Assembly (NCBI RefSeq): GCF_000423005.1
Contig: NZ_AUHD01000009.1
Location: forward strand, 113,427-177,426
Direction: 5' to 3'
DNA from: Gelidibacter mesophilus DSM 14095
Lineage (GTDB): Bacteria > Bacteroidota > Bacteroidia > Flavobacteriales > Flavobacteriaceae
Length of the DNA: 64,000 bases
Shown: piece after piece, positions 1-10,320 of the stretch
Layout of the letters: each line of letters opens with the position of its first letter
How positions within the stretch are numbered: position 1 is the first letter of the stretch
The notes under the pieces: model-generated
Told to the model about the DNA's origin: nothing
The model's input: only the letters and a program-made list of their open reading frames with translations
Databases searched by the model: none
Program-made: the position numbers and the translations under genes

Positions 1-2
1 TG

Positions 3-968
3 GTGGCGCTGCTGGTGGAAAAACTTAAGCAACGGGGCGTTAAATTTATTTTTGATACGCGCTTGACCAATGTGACGAGGGATGACAGTGCAGATAAAAT
101 TGTATTAAAAATGGCGTCTGATACGTTAGATAAACCATCTTATGATGCCTGTATCATGGCCGTACCGCATGAAGTGATGTGGAACGTGGGGTTGATGCCC
201 CAGGTCAAGAAGACTTTCAACGATGAATGGTCTTTTGGCACACAGTTCGCCATGGACCATTTGCCCGAAGCCTTAACCGATTTTGCCGGAAAATCCTATA
301 ATTTAAGTTTTGATGCGCCGTGGAATATCGTGTTTCAGATCCAGCATCAAGACGGATTTTGGAAAGAGGTCGAGTTTCCCACATCTCATCCCTATAATCT
401 GTCGGCTACCTGTAGTTCCCCTTTTAATAAAGGATTACTTTATGGCAAGCGTTTTATGGAATGTACGCCTACAGAAGCAAAACACGAAATTTTGTACCAA
501 TTGGGAATTACGTCGGAGGCAGAACGGGAAGGATTGGTTGCCCATGCCGCGATTGATCCGGTCTATTTAAAATACACCGAAGACTGGGAACCTTACGCCT
601 TACTGGAAACAACCTCTTTGGGCATATTGCAGGATAACGGAAAACGTTGGGTTGATTTGGCGCAGATCTACGTGCGTTCTGCAGAGGATGAGGAAATCCA
701 GGTAAAAACAGCAATGGACGGAGTATTTCTGGCGGGCGAGGTCGTAAGTGTGCCGGGGAAATGGAAAATCCCGACCATGGAACAAGCCGCCATGTCTGGC
801 AAACAAGCGGCCAAGGCAGTGTTTGGATTTGGAGCTATGGACAGAACGGTGACCATGGAATTTGCCACCCTTGAAAGTACAAAAGGATTTAAACTGATGG
901 AAGGTATTTTGGCTGGACTGACAGGATTGGCCAAAATAATTCCGACTAGTAAAAGTAAGAACGATTAG
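3..968 (+). CDS. FAD-dependent oxidoreductase (amine oxidase / phytoene desaturase-like), 5' partial
   Basis: This is the C-terminal part of a flavoprotein whose start lies left of the window; the frame is open to the edge. The final FAD-binding segment is visible as DGVFLAGEVVSVPGKW followed by MEQAAMSGKQAAKAV (about residues 238-272 of the visible part), typical of the flavin-containing amine oxidase and carotenoid desaturase superfamily. The middle part (AVPHEV and a long hydrophobic substrate half) resembles the hydroxysqualene/phytoene oxidoreductase branch. The substrate cannot be told from sequence. It ends in TAG 11 bases before the next gene, so the two are probably co-transcribed. 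Confidence 0.75.
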   Translation: MALLVEKLKQRGVKFIFDTRLTNVTRDDSADKIVLKMASDTLDKPSYDACIMAVPHEVMWNVGLMPQVKKTFNDEWSFGTQFAMDHLPEALTDFAGKSYNLSFDAPWNIVFQIQHQDGFWKEVEFPTSHPYNLSATCSSPFNKGLLYGKRFMECTPTEAKHEILYQLGITSEAEREGLVAHAAIDPVYLKYTEDWEPYALLETTSLGILQDNGKRWVDLAQIYVRSAEDEEIQVKTAMDGVFLAGEVVSVPGKWKIPTMEQAAMSGKQAAKAVFGFGAMDRTVTMEFATLESTKGFKLMEGILAGLTGLAKIIPTSKSKND

Positions 969-979
969 AACAAAAAGCC

Positions 980-2005
980 ATGAGCAAGGAACAAAATAAA
1001 GAAATCGTATTGGCCGAACACCCCAAGGGCGTGCCTACAAAAGAAACGTTTAAAATCAACGACATTGACCTGCCCAGCCCCAAAGATGGGGAATTGCTGC
1101 TCAAAACCATTTATGTGTCGGTTGATCCGGGCAAGCGCGGTTTTATGGATAAAGGTGAGGACAATGCTGCGGGTAAAAAGTTTCAATTGGATGAAGCCAT
1201 TACAAGCCGTTCGGATGCCCAGGTTTTAGAAAGCAAATCTGACGCTTTTAAAAAAGATGATATCGTGCACGGCCGTTTGGCGTGGAAAAAATTTCAGGCC
1301 GTACCGACAGACGGGCTGGAAAAGGTGGATCCGGAACTGGCACCCCTCCAAACCTCTGTAAGTGTATTGGGCGTGACAGGCCTGGCCGCTTATTTTGGAT
1401 TACTGAAAATCGGAAAGCCCAAAAAAGGGGAAACGGTGGTGGTCTCGGGAGCTGCCGGTTCTGTAGGAAGTACCGTCGCCCAAATTGCCAAGATCAAAGG
1501 GTGCAGGGTTGTCGGCATTGCAGGTTCAAAAGCAAAGATTGATTATCTGGAAAATGAACTGGGCATCGACAAAGGTATCAACTATAAAAAAACAGTGAAT
1601 ATGGAAAGTGCCATCAAAGAGGCTTGTCCTGATGGGGTGGATGTGTTTTTTGATAATGTGGGAGGCGATCTTTTTGATGCGGTGTTTGCGAATAGCAACC
1701 GCAAATCGCGGATGGTTATTTGTGGACAGATAGCAGAATATAATGATGATGACCAGCCAGAAGGACCGAGGCCGCAGCACCTGCTCATTAAAAAATCGGC
1801 AAAAATTGAAGGTTTTGTGGTATTCGATTTTGAAGATGAATTTGACGAGGCGAAAAAACAGTTGGCAGATTGGTACAACAGCGGCAAATTGAAATACAAG
1901 GAAAATCTGGTGGAAGGTTTTGAGAACATTCCCTCAGCATTCATCGGTTTGTTTTCTGGTGAAAATATCGGAAAACAAATGGTGAAAGTTTCAGAGGAAG
2001 AATAA
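980..2005 (+). CDS. NADP-dependent MDR oxidoreductase (curA / prostaglandin reductase-like)
   Basis: A 341-residue zinc-free medium-chain reductase of the leukotriene B4 dehydrogenase / CurA type, expected to reduce the double bond of enones with NADPH. The substrate-side half is residues 1-120 (SVDPGKRGFMDK). The Rossmann half has VVSGAAGSVGSTVAQIAK near residues 155-172, the family's AAGxVG loop. FFDNVGGDLFDAV near 217-229 is the usual FDNVGG signature. Length is normal for the family. It starts 11 bases after the FAD oxidase and likely shares its transcript. The physiological substrate is unknown. Confidence 0.88.
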   Translation: MSKEQNKEIVLAEHPKGVPTKETFKINDIDLPSPKDGELLLKTIYVSVDPGKRGFMDKGEDNAAGKKFQLDEAITSRSDAQVLESKSDAFKKDDIVHGRLAWKKFQAVPTDGLEKVDPELAPLQTSVSVLGVTGLAAYFGLLKIGKPKKGETVVVSGAAGSVGSTVAQIAKIKGCRVVGIAGSKAKIDYLENELGIDKGINYKKTVNMESAIKEACPDGVDVFFDNVGGDLFDAVFANSNRKSRMVICGQIAEYNDDDQPEGPRPQHLLIKKSAKIEGFVVFDFEDEFDEAKKQLADWYNSGKLKYKENLVEGFENIPSAFIGLFSGENIGKQMVKVSEEE

Positions 2006-2205
2006 ATAAGGAGTCGCAGTGGTATAAAGGAGGAGACCTTTTAAAAGTCATTTCAGCCTGCCTTGGAACATCCGATCTCGCATGTAGCGTTTTGGCTCTA
2101 AAAGCGAAGCGGTCTTGAATCCCAGTTCTTTTCCCAGCAACACCCGAATAAAACTAGAAGCCTACAACAATGGCCTAAAATAAAATATCATTAATAAACA
2201 CTTAT

Positions 2206-2985
2206 ATGGATACATCAAAATTTTTTGACTTAAAAGGAAAAACCGCAATCGTCACTGGCGGGGCAAACGGCATCGGGAAAGCGAGTTGTGAGATACTGGC
2301 TGCTTTTGGCGCCAACGTTGTGGTTTCCGATTACAATTTGGAGGACGCCAAAAAAACGTCCAAAGAAATCAATGGCAACGGCGGAAAAAGCATTGCTATC
2401 GATTGTGACGTAACCAAAGACGAAGCTCTGGTTAATTTAGTGGACAAAACCATGGCGGAATTTGGAAGCATCGAAATTTTGGTAAACAATGTTGGTGGAG
2501 GCGGTGCAGGTAAGGAAAGCCCGTATGATATTGACGTGGAGCAGTTTAAAAAAGTGTTCGAAATGAACGTTTTCAGTATGTGGCGATTGTGCCAATTGGT
2601 GGCGCCCCACATGGAAAAGGCGGGCTACGGCAGTATCATAAACATGTCATCCATGGCATCCATTAACAAGAGTCCGGCCATTAGTGCTTATGCCTCTTCC
2701 AAAGCTGCCATCAACCACATGACGCGTAATTTGGCATTCGATTATGGTCCGGCAAATATCCGAATCAACGCCATTGGCCCTGGAGCCACAAAAACACATG
2801 CCCTTAGTACGGTGTTGACCCCCGAGCTGGAAAAGGCAATGTTAAAGCATACCCCCATCAAAAGATTGGGAGAAGCGGAGGATATTGCAGGCGCCGTCCT
2901 TTATTTTGCAGCACCTATCTCCAGCTGGACCAGTGGACAGGTGATTTTTGTCAATGGTGGCGGTGAACAGACCTTGGACATGTAA
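2206..2985 (+). CDS. SDR family oxidoreductase, 7-alpha-hydroxysteroid dehydrogenase-like
   Basis: A 259-residue classical short-chain dehydrogenase. The cofactor loop TGGANGIG is at residues 17-24 and Asp42 after strand 2 favours NAD(H). NNVGGGG at 94-100 replaces the usual NNAG. Catalytic Ser148/149, Tyr162 and Lys166 (YASSK) are present. The stretches after the NNxGGGG loop, the MNVFSMW and CQLVAPHMEK region and the HTPIKRLGEAEDIAGAVL tail follow the E. coli HdhA pattern closely as I recall it. A steroid substrate is not implied; many relatives act on other secondary alcohols. It stands alone, with a 200-base leader in which I see no clear element. Confidence 0.88.
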   Translation: MDTSKFFDLKGKTAIVTGGANGIGKASCEILAAFGANVVVSDYNLEDAKKTSKEINGNGGKSIAIDCDVTKDEALVNLVDKTMAEFGSIEILVNNVGGGGAGKESPYDIDVEQFKKVFEMNVFSMWRLCQLVAPHMEKAGYGSIINMSSMASINKSPAISAYASSKAAINHMTRNLAFDYGPANIRINAIGPGATKTHALSTVLTPELEKAMLKHTPIKRLGEAEDIAGAVLYFAAPISSWTSGQVIFVNGGGEQTLDM

Positions 2986-3034
2986 AGCAACATATCACAT
3001 AAAAGCTTAAGTTTAAAATGTATTGATGTTACGG

Positions 3035-3082
3035 GCGCAGTCGAAATGCTTTCAATAGGAGCGGCTCAATCTTCGACTGCGC
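3035..3082. repeat. Inverted repeat with GCGCAGTCGAA arms
   Basis: Perfect 11-base arms, GCGCAGTCGAA at 3035-3045 and TTCGACTGCGC at 3072-3082, enclose 26 bases. It lies between the SDR stop and the first EamA gene. The right arm resembles a TTCGACTACACTCAGCC stretch at about 20090-20106, so it may be a dispersed intergenic element of this genome. There is no T tract, so it is not an obvious terminator. Confidence 0.5.
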
Positions 3083-3112
3083 TTATTATTTGAAACTTGA
3101 TGCTTCAAAACA

Positions 3113-4012
3113 ATGGAAAAAGCACTGCAGAATAAATGGGTTTTATTAATCACCCTAGCCATAACCTGGGGAAGCGTTTTTATATTGATCAAAAAATCAT
3201 TGCTGGTTTTTGATCCCTACGAAATTGGTGCGGTGCGTATGGTCATTTCAGGAATTGTTTTGGTGAAATTTGCCTTGCCAGCATTGCGAAAGATGTCAAA
3301 AAGCACCTTGCTCTGGGTGGCTGTTGCCGGATTTTTCGGGAATTTTTTTCCCACCTTTTTGTTTCCAATGGCCCAAACCCATGTGAGCAGCGCCATGGCG
3401 GGAATTTTAAATGTTTTGGTACCTATCTTTGTCTTGCTGTTTGGGTTTTTGTTCTTTGGGATCAAAAGTAGGACCATTCAAGTGGTTGGTGCCGTGTTTG
3501 GGTTTTTGGGCGCTGCCATGTTAGTTTATTTTTCGGGAACCACTAATGAAGGCACCCAATTTTGGTATGCCTTACTCATTGTTTTGGCTACCGCTTGCTT
3601 TGGACTTTCCGCCTTAATCGTTAAATATAAATTGGACCATGTTCCCTCACTTCAATTATCCAGCAGCGCCATCACGCTGTGGATGGTCCCTTCTTTTATC
3701 GCCTTATTGTTTACAAACTTTTTTAAGGGTTTTGAATCCAATTCAGAAACCTGGGAGGCCATGGGCTATTTGATAATATTGGCCATTTGGAGTACTGCCA
3801 TCTGTGGCGTTTTGTATTATAAACTTATTCAGAGGGCGTCTCCCATTTTTGCCAGCACAGTGACCTACCTGTCGCCTGCGGTTGCTGTGTTCTGGGGACT
3901 GGTGGATGGTGAAAAATTCACGATCTGGTATCTTGTAGGAGGCGTGCTGATTTTAATTAGTATCTATTTAATTAGGGAGCAAAATAAAAAACCGCAACCT
4001 TTGCCCAATTAA
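3113..4012 (+). CDS. EamA/DMT family transporter (copy 1)
   Basis: A 299-residue drug/metabolite transporter superfamily protein with about ten hydrophobic segments in two repeated EamA halves. The first half opens with ITWGSVFILIKKSLLVFDPYEIGAVRM, a hallmark of the first EamA helix pair. The second half begins near residue 155. Members move small metabolites or drugs across the inner membrane, usually as exporters; the substrate is unknown. It is followed 40 bases later by a closely similar paralogue, indicating a local tandem duplication. The basic tail EQNKKPQPLPN is cytoplasmic in the usual topology. Confidence 0.9.
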   Translation: MEKALQNKWVLLITLAITWGSVFILIKKSLLVFDPYEIGAVRMVISGIVLVKFALPALRKMSKSTLLWVAVAGFFGNFFPTFLFPMAQTHVSSAMAGILNVLVPIFVLLFGFLFFGIKSRTIQVVGAVFGFLGAAMLVYFSGTTNEGTQFWYALLIVLATACFGLSALIVKYKLDHVPSLQLSSSAITLWMVPSFIALLFTNFFKGFESNSETWEAMGYLIILAIWSTAICGVLYYKLIQRASPIFASTVTYLSPAVAVFWGLVDGEKFTIWYLVGGVLILISIYLIREQNKKPQPLPN

Positions 4013-4052
4013 GCAAAAATTTAGAATGAGATTGCTTTAATTTGTAGATAAA

Positions 4053-4955
4053 ATGTTCCAATTATTTAAAAACAAATGGTTTCTCCTTGCGATTATCGCG
4101 TTGACTTGGGGAAGCTCCTTTATATTAGTTAAGAAATCTTTGGTCGCATTCTCGCCCTATGAGATTGGTGCCATTCGTGTTGCAGTCTCTGGATTGATTT
4201 TGGCAGGAATTGGCATTCCTGCTATTATTAAAATGCCGGGTAAAACTTTATTTTGGGTAGTTGTTGCCGGATTTTTTGGAAACTTTCTACCGATGTTCCT
4301 ATTTCCTATTGCACAACAGGAAGTGAGCAGCTCTTTAGCGGGCATATTAGATTCATTGGTGCCTATGTTTGTATTGGCCTTTGGATTTATGTTTTTCGGA
4401 ATTAAAAGCAGGTGGTCTCAAGTTGTTGGCGCCATTATTGGATTTATTGGAGCAGCAAGCCTTATTTATTTTTCCGAAGCCAATACTGAAGGTTCCCAAT
4501 TTTGGTATGCCATGTTGGTCGTGTTGGCCGGAGCGTCTTACGGGATTAATGCGTTGTTGATCAAAGAGAAAATTCCCAACCTGTCATCCCTAAAGCTTAC
4601 CGCTGCAGTGTTTACATTTTGGGCCATTCCTTCTGTGGTCATCTTGTATTTTACGGGGTTGTTCCAAAATTTTGAGATGACGCCGGAAAGAACTGAAGCC
4701 ATCGGGTATCTTGGTTTTCTGACAATTTTCGGTACCGCTATTGCAATGTCCCTGTATTATAAACTCATTCAAAACACTTCCTCTATTTTTGCAAGTTCTG
4801 TAAGCTATTTATTGCCTATCGTTGCCGTAATTTGGGGTATTTTGGATGGTGAGACATTCACCTTTTGGTATGTTATTGGAGGCGTATTGATTTTAATAGG
4901 TATCTATTTAATTCGCGAGAAGAAGAAAAATCCGCAACTGGTGCCACGCAACTAG
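4053..4955 (+). CDS. EamA/DMT family transporter (copy 2, tandem paralogue)
   Basis: A 300-residue EamA transporter that matches its upstream neighbour along its whole length: same ITWGSxFILVKKSL-type start, same GTQFWYA/GSQFWYA segment at the half-way point, same IYLIRE tail. The two probably arose by tandem duplication and then diverged. They may act as separate exporters or as a small-multidrug-like pair, though EamA proteins of this size normally work alone. The start ATG is well placed after a short A/T-rich leader. The substrate is unknown. Ends in TAG. Confidence 0.9.
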   Translation: MFQLFKNKWFLLAIIALTWGSSFILVKKSLVAFSPYEIGAIRVAVSGLILAGIGIPAIIKMPGKTLFWVVVAGFFGNFLPMFLFPIAQQEVSSSLAGILDSLVPMFVLAFGFMFFGIKSRWSQVVGAIIGFIGAASLIYFSEANTEGSQFWYAMLVVLAGASYGINALLIKEKIPNLSSLKLTAAVFTFWAIPSVVILYFTGLFQNFEMTPERTEAIGYLGFLTIFGTAIAMSLYYKLIQNTSSIFASSVSYLLPIVAVIWGILDGETFTFWYVIGGVLILIGIYLIREKKKNPQLVPRN

Positions 4956-5093
4956 ACGTTTATGAAGGGGTTGGTTATTGTATAATCCATTTGTGAATTT
5001 AGCACAAGCGAAAACTTGTCTTATTCTTAAGGTTTTTTTATGCCTGAATATTTGTAAATGCTTTCAAAATTCATTATATTCTTCACTTCGGAA

Positions 5094-5149
5094 AAATAAC
5101 GCCAAAACTTCGGTTTTGCTCCATCATTTAACGGAGGTTCGCGTTATTT
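5094..5149. repeat. Nested hairpin with a TTCG tetraloop, upstream of tmm
   Basis: In the 301-base gap before tmm, AAATAACGC at 5094-5102 pairs with GCGTTATTT at 5141-5149. Immediately inside the left arm is a perfect hairpin CAAAAC-TTCG-GTTTTG (5103-5118). Both stems can form at once. It could be a structured leader, a terminator relic of the EamA pair or a REP-like element. There is no U-rich tail, and the rest of the gap shows nothing else I can name. Confidence 0.45.
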
Positions 5150-5250
5150 CTTTTGCGGCAATATCGCAGTTTTTCCATTCCATAGAATTATTAATTGTTT
5201 GAAAAAGCACCGATGAATTTCGATGTTTTTACAAATATAAAACCGTATGA

Positions 5251-6666
<1,416 letters not shown>

Positions 6667-6749
6667 GCACTTTGATTATTTTGAGCTAGAAATATGTCAA
6701 AACCTTGGGTTGAATACCTTGCGTGCTCTTCCTGAAAATGTTAATTTAG

Positions 6750-6797
6750 ACCTCACAGATGCCAAACCGAACGCTTCGGATCTGTGAGGTTTTTTTT
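6750..6797 (+). terminator. Rho-independent terminator after tmm
   Basis: ACCTCACAGAT at 6750-6760 pairs with ATCTGTGAGGT at 6780-6790, with a further CCGAA/TTCGG stem inside, followed by a run of eight T. It is placed 84 bases after the tmm stop. Confidence 0.9.
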
Positions 6798-6893
6798 GGT
6801 TTTGAATGAAATTATGATGAAGAAATATATTACTTTAACTTTTGATCTCAATCAGAGTTGTTTGTGTAATTGGTATAAATAGGGTTTCAAAAT

Positions 6894-8345
6894 ATGAATT
6901 GGATTTTACTCGCAGAAATAGCATATGCACTTTTGGTGATCATTGTCATTTTAAGAGTGTTGCTTGATACTCGAAGTAGTACAAAGGCTTTGGCATATAT
7001 TCTATTTATAATTTTTGTTCCGTTCATTGGAATGATCTTTTATTTTACGGTGGGTATCAATTACCGAAAGCGAAAGCTCTATTCGAAAAAAATCGTTGAG
7101 GATGAGCCTTTTCGAAAAAGTATTAAAAGCAAGTTACATGCATATTCTGAATCTATTAGTCATTCGGGCTTATTGGCTTCAGAGTACCAAAACTTGTCAG
7201 AGTTTATCCTTCGTTCCGGCAGTAGTCCCCTAACAGCTAATAACAGAGTCAAATTACTTATCAACGGCGAAGAAAAATTTCCGGAACTATTAGCTGCATT
7301 AGAAAACGCCAAATCCCATATTCATATTGAATATTATATTTATGAAGATGATGTTACAGGAAATTCTGTGGCTGACGTTCTCATTAGGAAAGCACAAGAA
7401 GGTGTTGAGGTTCGTTTTATGTATGATGATTTTGGTAGTCGGCTTGGAAGGGCATTCATCAAAAAATTGGAAGACGCAGGGGTTCAAACCATTCCATTTT
7501 ACAAGATCATCTGGTATGCTTTTGCCAACCGGCTCAATTATAGGAATCACCGGAAAATAATTATCATTGACGGCACAACCAGTTTTATTGGTGGTATCAA
7601 TATGAGTGATCGCTACCGTAATGATTTTCAAAAAGAAAACCACTTGTTTTGGCGAGATACCCACCTGATGATAGAAGGGGTGGCAACATCCTATTTACAA
7701 TATTTATTTTTATGCGATTGGAATTTTTGCAGTCCACACCGTTTAGATTACGACAAAGTTTATTTTCCTGACCAATCAAATCACGAGGTTTTAGAAGATG
7801 AAGTTGTTCAGATAGCAGCGTCCGGTCCAGACAGTCCACAGCCGCTTATTTTTTATTCTTTATTGGAAGCAATTGCTTCTGCAAAGAAATGTATTTATAT
7901 CACCAGCCCTTATTTTATTCCAGGTGAAAGTTTAATGGATGTATTGATTATAGCCGTTCAGAGTGGCTTGGACGTCAAAATTTTAATCCCGGGCATCTCA
8001 GACTCCAAAATGGTCAATGCTGCGGCAGGTGCTTATTATACAGAATTAATACAGTATGGTGCCAAAATCTATAAATATAACAAAGGCTTTGTTCATGCCA
8101 AGACTATGGTTATTGACGATAATTTAGCCATAGTTGGGTCGGCAAATATGGATTACAGAAGTTTTGATCTCAACTTTGAGGTCAATGCAATGGTCTACAG
8201 TAAAACAATTGCAAGACAACTTACCGAAGTATTTGAAGAGGATTTAGCGGCGTCTGAACTCATCGATGCAGAACAATGGTTAAGTCGTCCAAAATACATG
8301 AAATTGTGGGAAAAAATGGTGCGCTTGTTATCCCCATTTCTCTAA
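6894..8345 (+). CDS. cls: Cardiolipin synthase
   Basis: A 483-residue phospholipase D superfamily enzyme that condenses two phosphatidylglycerols to cardiolipin at the inner membrane. Two N-terminal membrane segments (about residues 2-20 and 33-55, the PLDc_N region) precede two HKD motifs: H219xKxxxxD (NHRKIIIIDG) and H401AKTMVID followed by GSANMDYRSFDLNFE. Both catalytic sets are complete and the length is standard for the ClsA type. It sits alone between the tmm terminator and an outer membrane protein gene. Confidence 0.95.
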   Translation: MNWILLAEIAYALLVIIVILRVLLDTRSSTKALAYILFIIFVPFIGMIFYFTVGINYRKRKLYSKKIVEDEPFRKSIKSKLHAYSESISHSGLLASEYQNLSEFILRSGSSPLTANNRVKLLINGEEKFPELLAALENAKSHIHIEYYIYEDDVTGNSVADVLIRKAQEGVEVRFMYDDFGSRLGRAFIKKLEDAGVQTIPFYKIIWYAFANRLNYRNHRKIIIIDGTTSFIGGINMSDRYRNDFQKENHLFWRDTHLMIEGVATSYLQYLFLCDWNFCSPHRLDYDKVYFPDQSNHEVLEDEVVQIAASGPDSPQPLIFYSLLEAIASAKKCIYITSPYFIPGESLMDVLIIAVQSGLDVKILIPGISDSKMVNAAAGAYYTELIQYGAKIYKYNKGFVHAKTMVIDDNLAIVGSANMDYRSFDLNFEVNAMVYSKTIARQLTEVFEEDLAASELIDAEQWLSRPKYMKLWEKMVRLLSPFL

Positions 8346-8388
8346 ATACTTCTTTATTAAAGATTTAACACAACTTTAATTTTATATA

Positions 8389-8420
8389 GTTCGTAACCAC
8401 ACGAACCTTTTGTATATTTG
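8389..8420 (+). promoter_or_regulatory. Promoter with overlapping palindromic operator candidate
   Basis: TATATTTG at 8413-8420 fits the Bacteroidota -7 consensus TAnnTTTG. TTCG at 8390-8393, 19 bases upstream, is one base off the -33 TTTG. A perfect inverted repeat GTTCGT-AACCAC-ACGAAC (8389-8406) covers the -33 position, where a repressor or activator could bind. The start of the downstream barrel gene is about 100 bases further on. It is recognised by motif only. Confidence 0.45.
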
Positions 8421-8519
8421 AGGTTATCAGTTTTAACAATGTTAGGCTATCATTCCACTAAAGCAACAAGGTCTGTAAGGACTTTATGGATGATATCTCA
8501 ACTCTAAAAATCGAACACT

Positions 8520-9236
8520 ATGATGAAAACAAATTACTCTTTTTCAGCCACTGCTGAAACTAAAACGGAACTTCTAGAAAAACCAAGATCTCTTGGTAAA
8601 AACTTGAACAACGCTCTATTATTAACAATAATAATGATATTGGGTGCAGTGGGGATGTCTCAAGCGCAATTGGCGGAAGGAGATTATATGATTGGAACAG
8701 ACTTGGGTAGCGGCATCACCAGCACCGCAAGTAACGGTTTGTTTGGTTTTAACTTCGGTTTAAATGAAGGGGCAGGCTATAATGTTGGGCTCGCTCCAAA
8801 GGTAGGCTATTTTGTAGCCGACAATTTCATGATTGGTGCAATTGTAAATCTTGGATTTACAAAATCAGCCAAATCTGAAGGAGCTTCTGAATCGACACTT
8901 TATGGTATCCAAGCCTTGTCAAGATACTATCTTGCTCCGGGAGAAAAGGGGGTAGATAACCTTCTTAGAAACGGACGATTTTTCATGGAAGCCAATGCAG
9001 GTTTTGCTGGGGTAAATGTTAAAGAAGGACCTACAACCAATGGTTTTGCTTTTGGATTTGGACCTGGTTACTCTTATTTCATTACGGATAATGTAGGTTT
9101 GGAAACCTCATTAAAGTATAACGGACTTGTTGGTGGAGGAAATACTACCTATCAGCATAGTTTAGGTCTTAATGTCGGATTGCAAATTCATTTGCCATCT
9201 TCCCAGGCTAAAAGAGCGGTGAACGACAACCAATAA
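8520..9236 (+). CDS. Outer membrane beta-barrel protein with extended N-terminus
   Basis: A 238-residue protein whose mature part is a small barrel: alternating glycine/aromatic strands such as GFNFGLNEGAGYNVGLAPKVGYF and a final HSLGLNVGLQIHL. This resembles the OmpA-like/OmpW-like opacity proteins (PF13505 type). The signal core ALLLTIIMILGAVGMSQAQ lies at about residues 32-50, so some 30 polar residues precede it, which is unusual. No good internal start gives a normal signal, since Met40 would remove most of the hydrophobic core. A promoter and operator candidate lie upstream and a terminator follows. Confidence 0.75.
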   Translation: MMKTNYSFSATAETKTELLEKPRSLGKNLNNALLLTIIMILGAVGMSQAQLAEGDYMIGTDLGSGITSTASNGLFGFNFGLNEGAGYNVGLAPKVGYFVADNFMIGAIVNLGFTKSAKSEGASESTLYGIQALSRYYLAPGEKGVDNLLRNGRFFMEANAGFAGVNVKEGPTTNGFAFGFGPGYSYFITDNVGLETSLKYNGLVGGGNTTYQHSLGLNVGLQIHLPSSQAKRAVNDNQ

Positions 9237-9252
9237 TATTTGATCAAAAATC

Positions 9253-9289
9253 AGGAGGGTTTCATTAGAAATCCTCTTTTTTTTTAATG
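9253..9289 (+). terminator. Terminator after the barrel gene
   Basis: AGGAGGGTTTC, loop ATTA, GAAATCCTC, then nine or more T. It lies about 17 bases past the stop codon at 9236. Confidence 0.85.
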
Positions 9290-9476
9290 ATTATAGGGTT
9301 TATTTCAATGGCATCACCGGTCATCACTTATTATAGATTATAGGTATGACTTGGGCTAACACAAATCGCAATTGCGATAAAAAAGGAGCTCTCTATTTCT
9401 TATTTTTATTTGAATCAGAACTGATGCCTTTAGGTCAATAAAGAAAATCTTTAAATATAAGTAATCAAATTTACAC

Positions 9477-10223
9477 ATGAAAAATTTAAAAGATCAAGTG
9501 ATTATAGTTACGGGTGGAGCAGCCGGAATTTGAGGCGCAATCACCACTGTTTTGACAGAAAGAGGAGCGTCCGTTGTGGCTATAGATCTCAATGAAGACG
9601 CCGGCAAGGACAAAGAACTATCAAACCCTGAACAGATTGTATTCATGAATGGTGATATTTCGAAAGAAGCCGTAGCCAACGACGCTGTAAAAATGGCGAT
9701 TTCAAAATTTGGAAAGTTAACAGGGTTGGTTAATAATGCACACGCATCAAAACAAAAGCCTTTCATGGAACAGACTGAGGAGGATTGGGCTCTTTCTATG
9801 AATACCGGATTATATGGCACTTTAAATTTTATGAAAGCGGCCTATCCTGAGCTTAAAAAAACAAAAGGAGCCGTCGTGAATTTCGGATCTGGGGCCGCAT
9901 TGCTTGGTCAGAAAAATCAAGTGAGTTATGCTGCAGCCAAGGAAGCCATCCGCGGATTGTCTCGGGTAGCCGCTAATGAATGGGCTGAAGATGGAATACG
10001 GGTAAACATCGTATGTCCGCTCGCATTTACTGAAGGTGTAGCCCAATGGAAAGAATCCCACCGTGACCAATATGACGAAGTGGCTGGTAAGAACCCGATG
10101 CAGAGATTTGGAGATCCGCAGAAAGATATTGCGCCTATTATAGCATTTCTTTTAAGTGACGATAGTCAGTACATGACTGGTCAGACACTTATGGCGGATG
10201 GTGGAGATATTAAATTGAGATAA
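9477..10223 (+). pseudogene. SDR family oxidoreductase interrupted by in-frame TGA at 9531
   Basis: The frame from ATG 9477 encodes 248 residues of a classical SDR. It begins MKNLKDQVIIVTGGAAGI, then TGA at 9531-9533, then continues GAITTVLTERGASVVAIDLN. The stop stands exactly where the last Gly of the TGxxxGIG cofactor loop must be; a GGA to TGA change explains it. Downstream everything is intact: NNAH near residue 84, the catalytic Ser (FGSG), YAAAKEA and a C-terminal TGQTLMADGG. A restart at 9552 would lack the cofactor loop and be inactive. It is either a very young pseudogene or a base error. The gap to the next gene is 97 bases. Confidence 0.8.
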
Positions 10224-10320
10224 TACATCATAGGCAAGCACATGTTTTCTCATGCGCTGGTCCGTTAGAAATTGTCAATTATTTGGCACTCTTCATTTAA
10301 GTATTAAAAGCACATAACAC

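Noticed and set aside
4978..5202. 74-residue plus-strand frame in the gap before tmm
   Set aside because: It overlaps the nested hairpin and has no family resemblance; its composition is that of AT-rich intergenic DNA.
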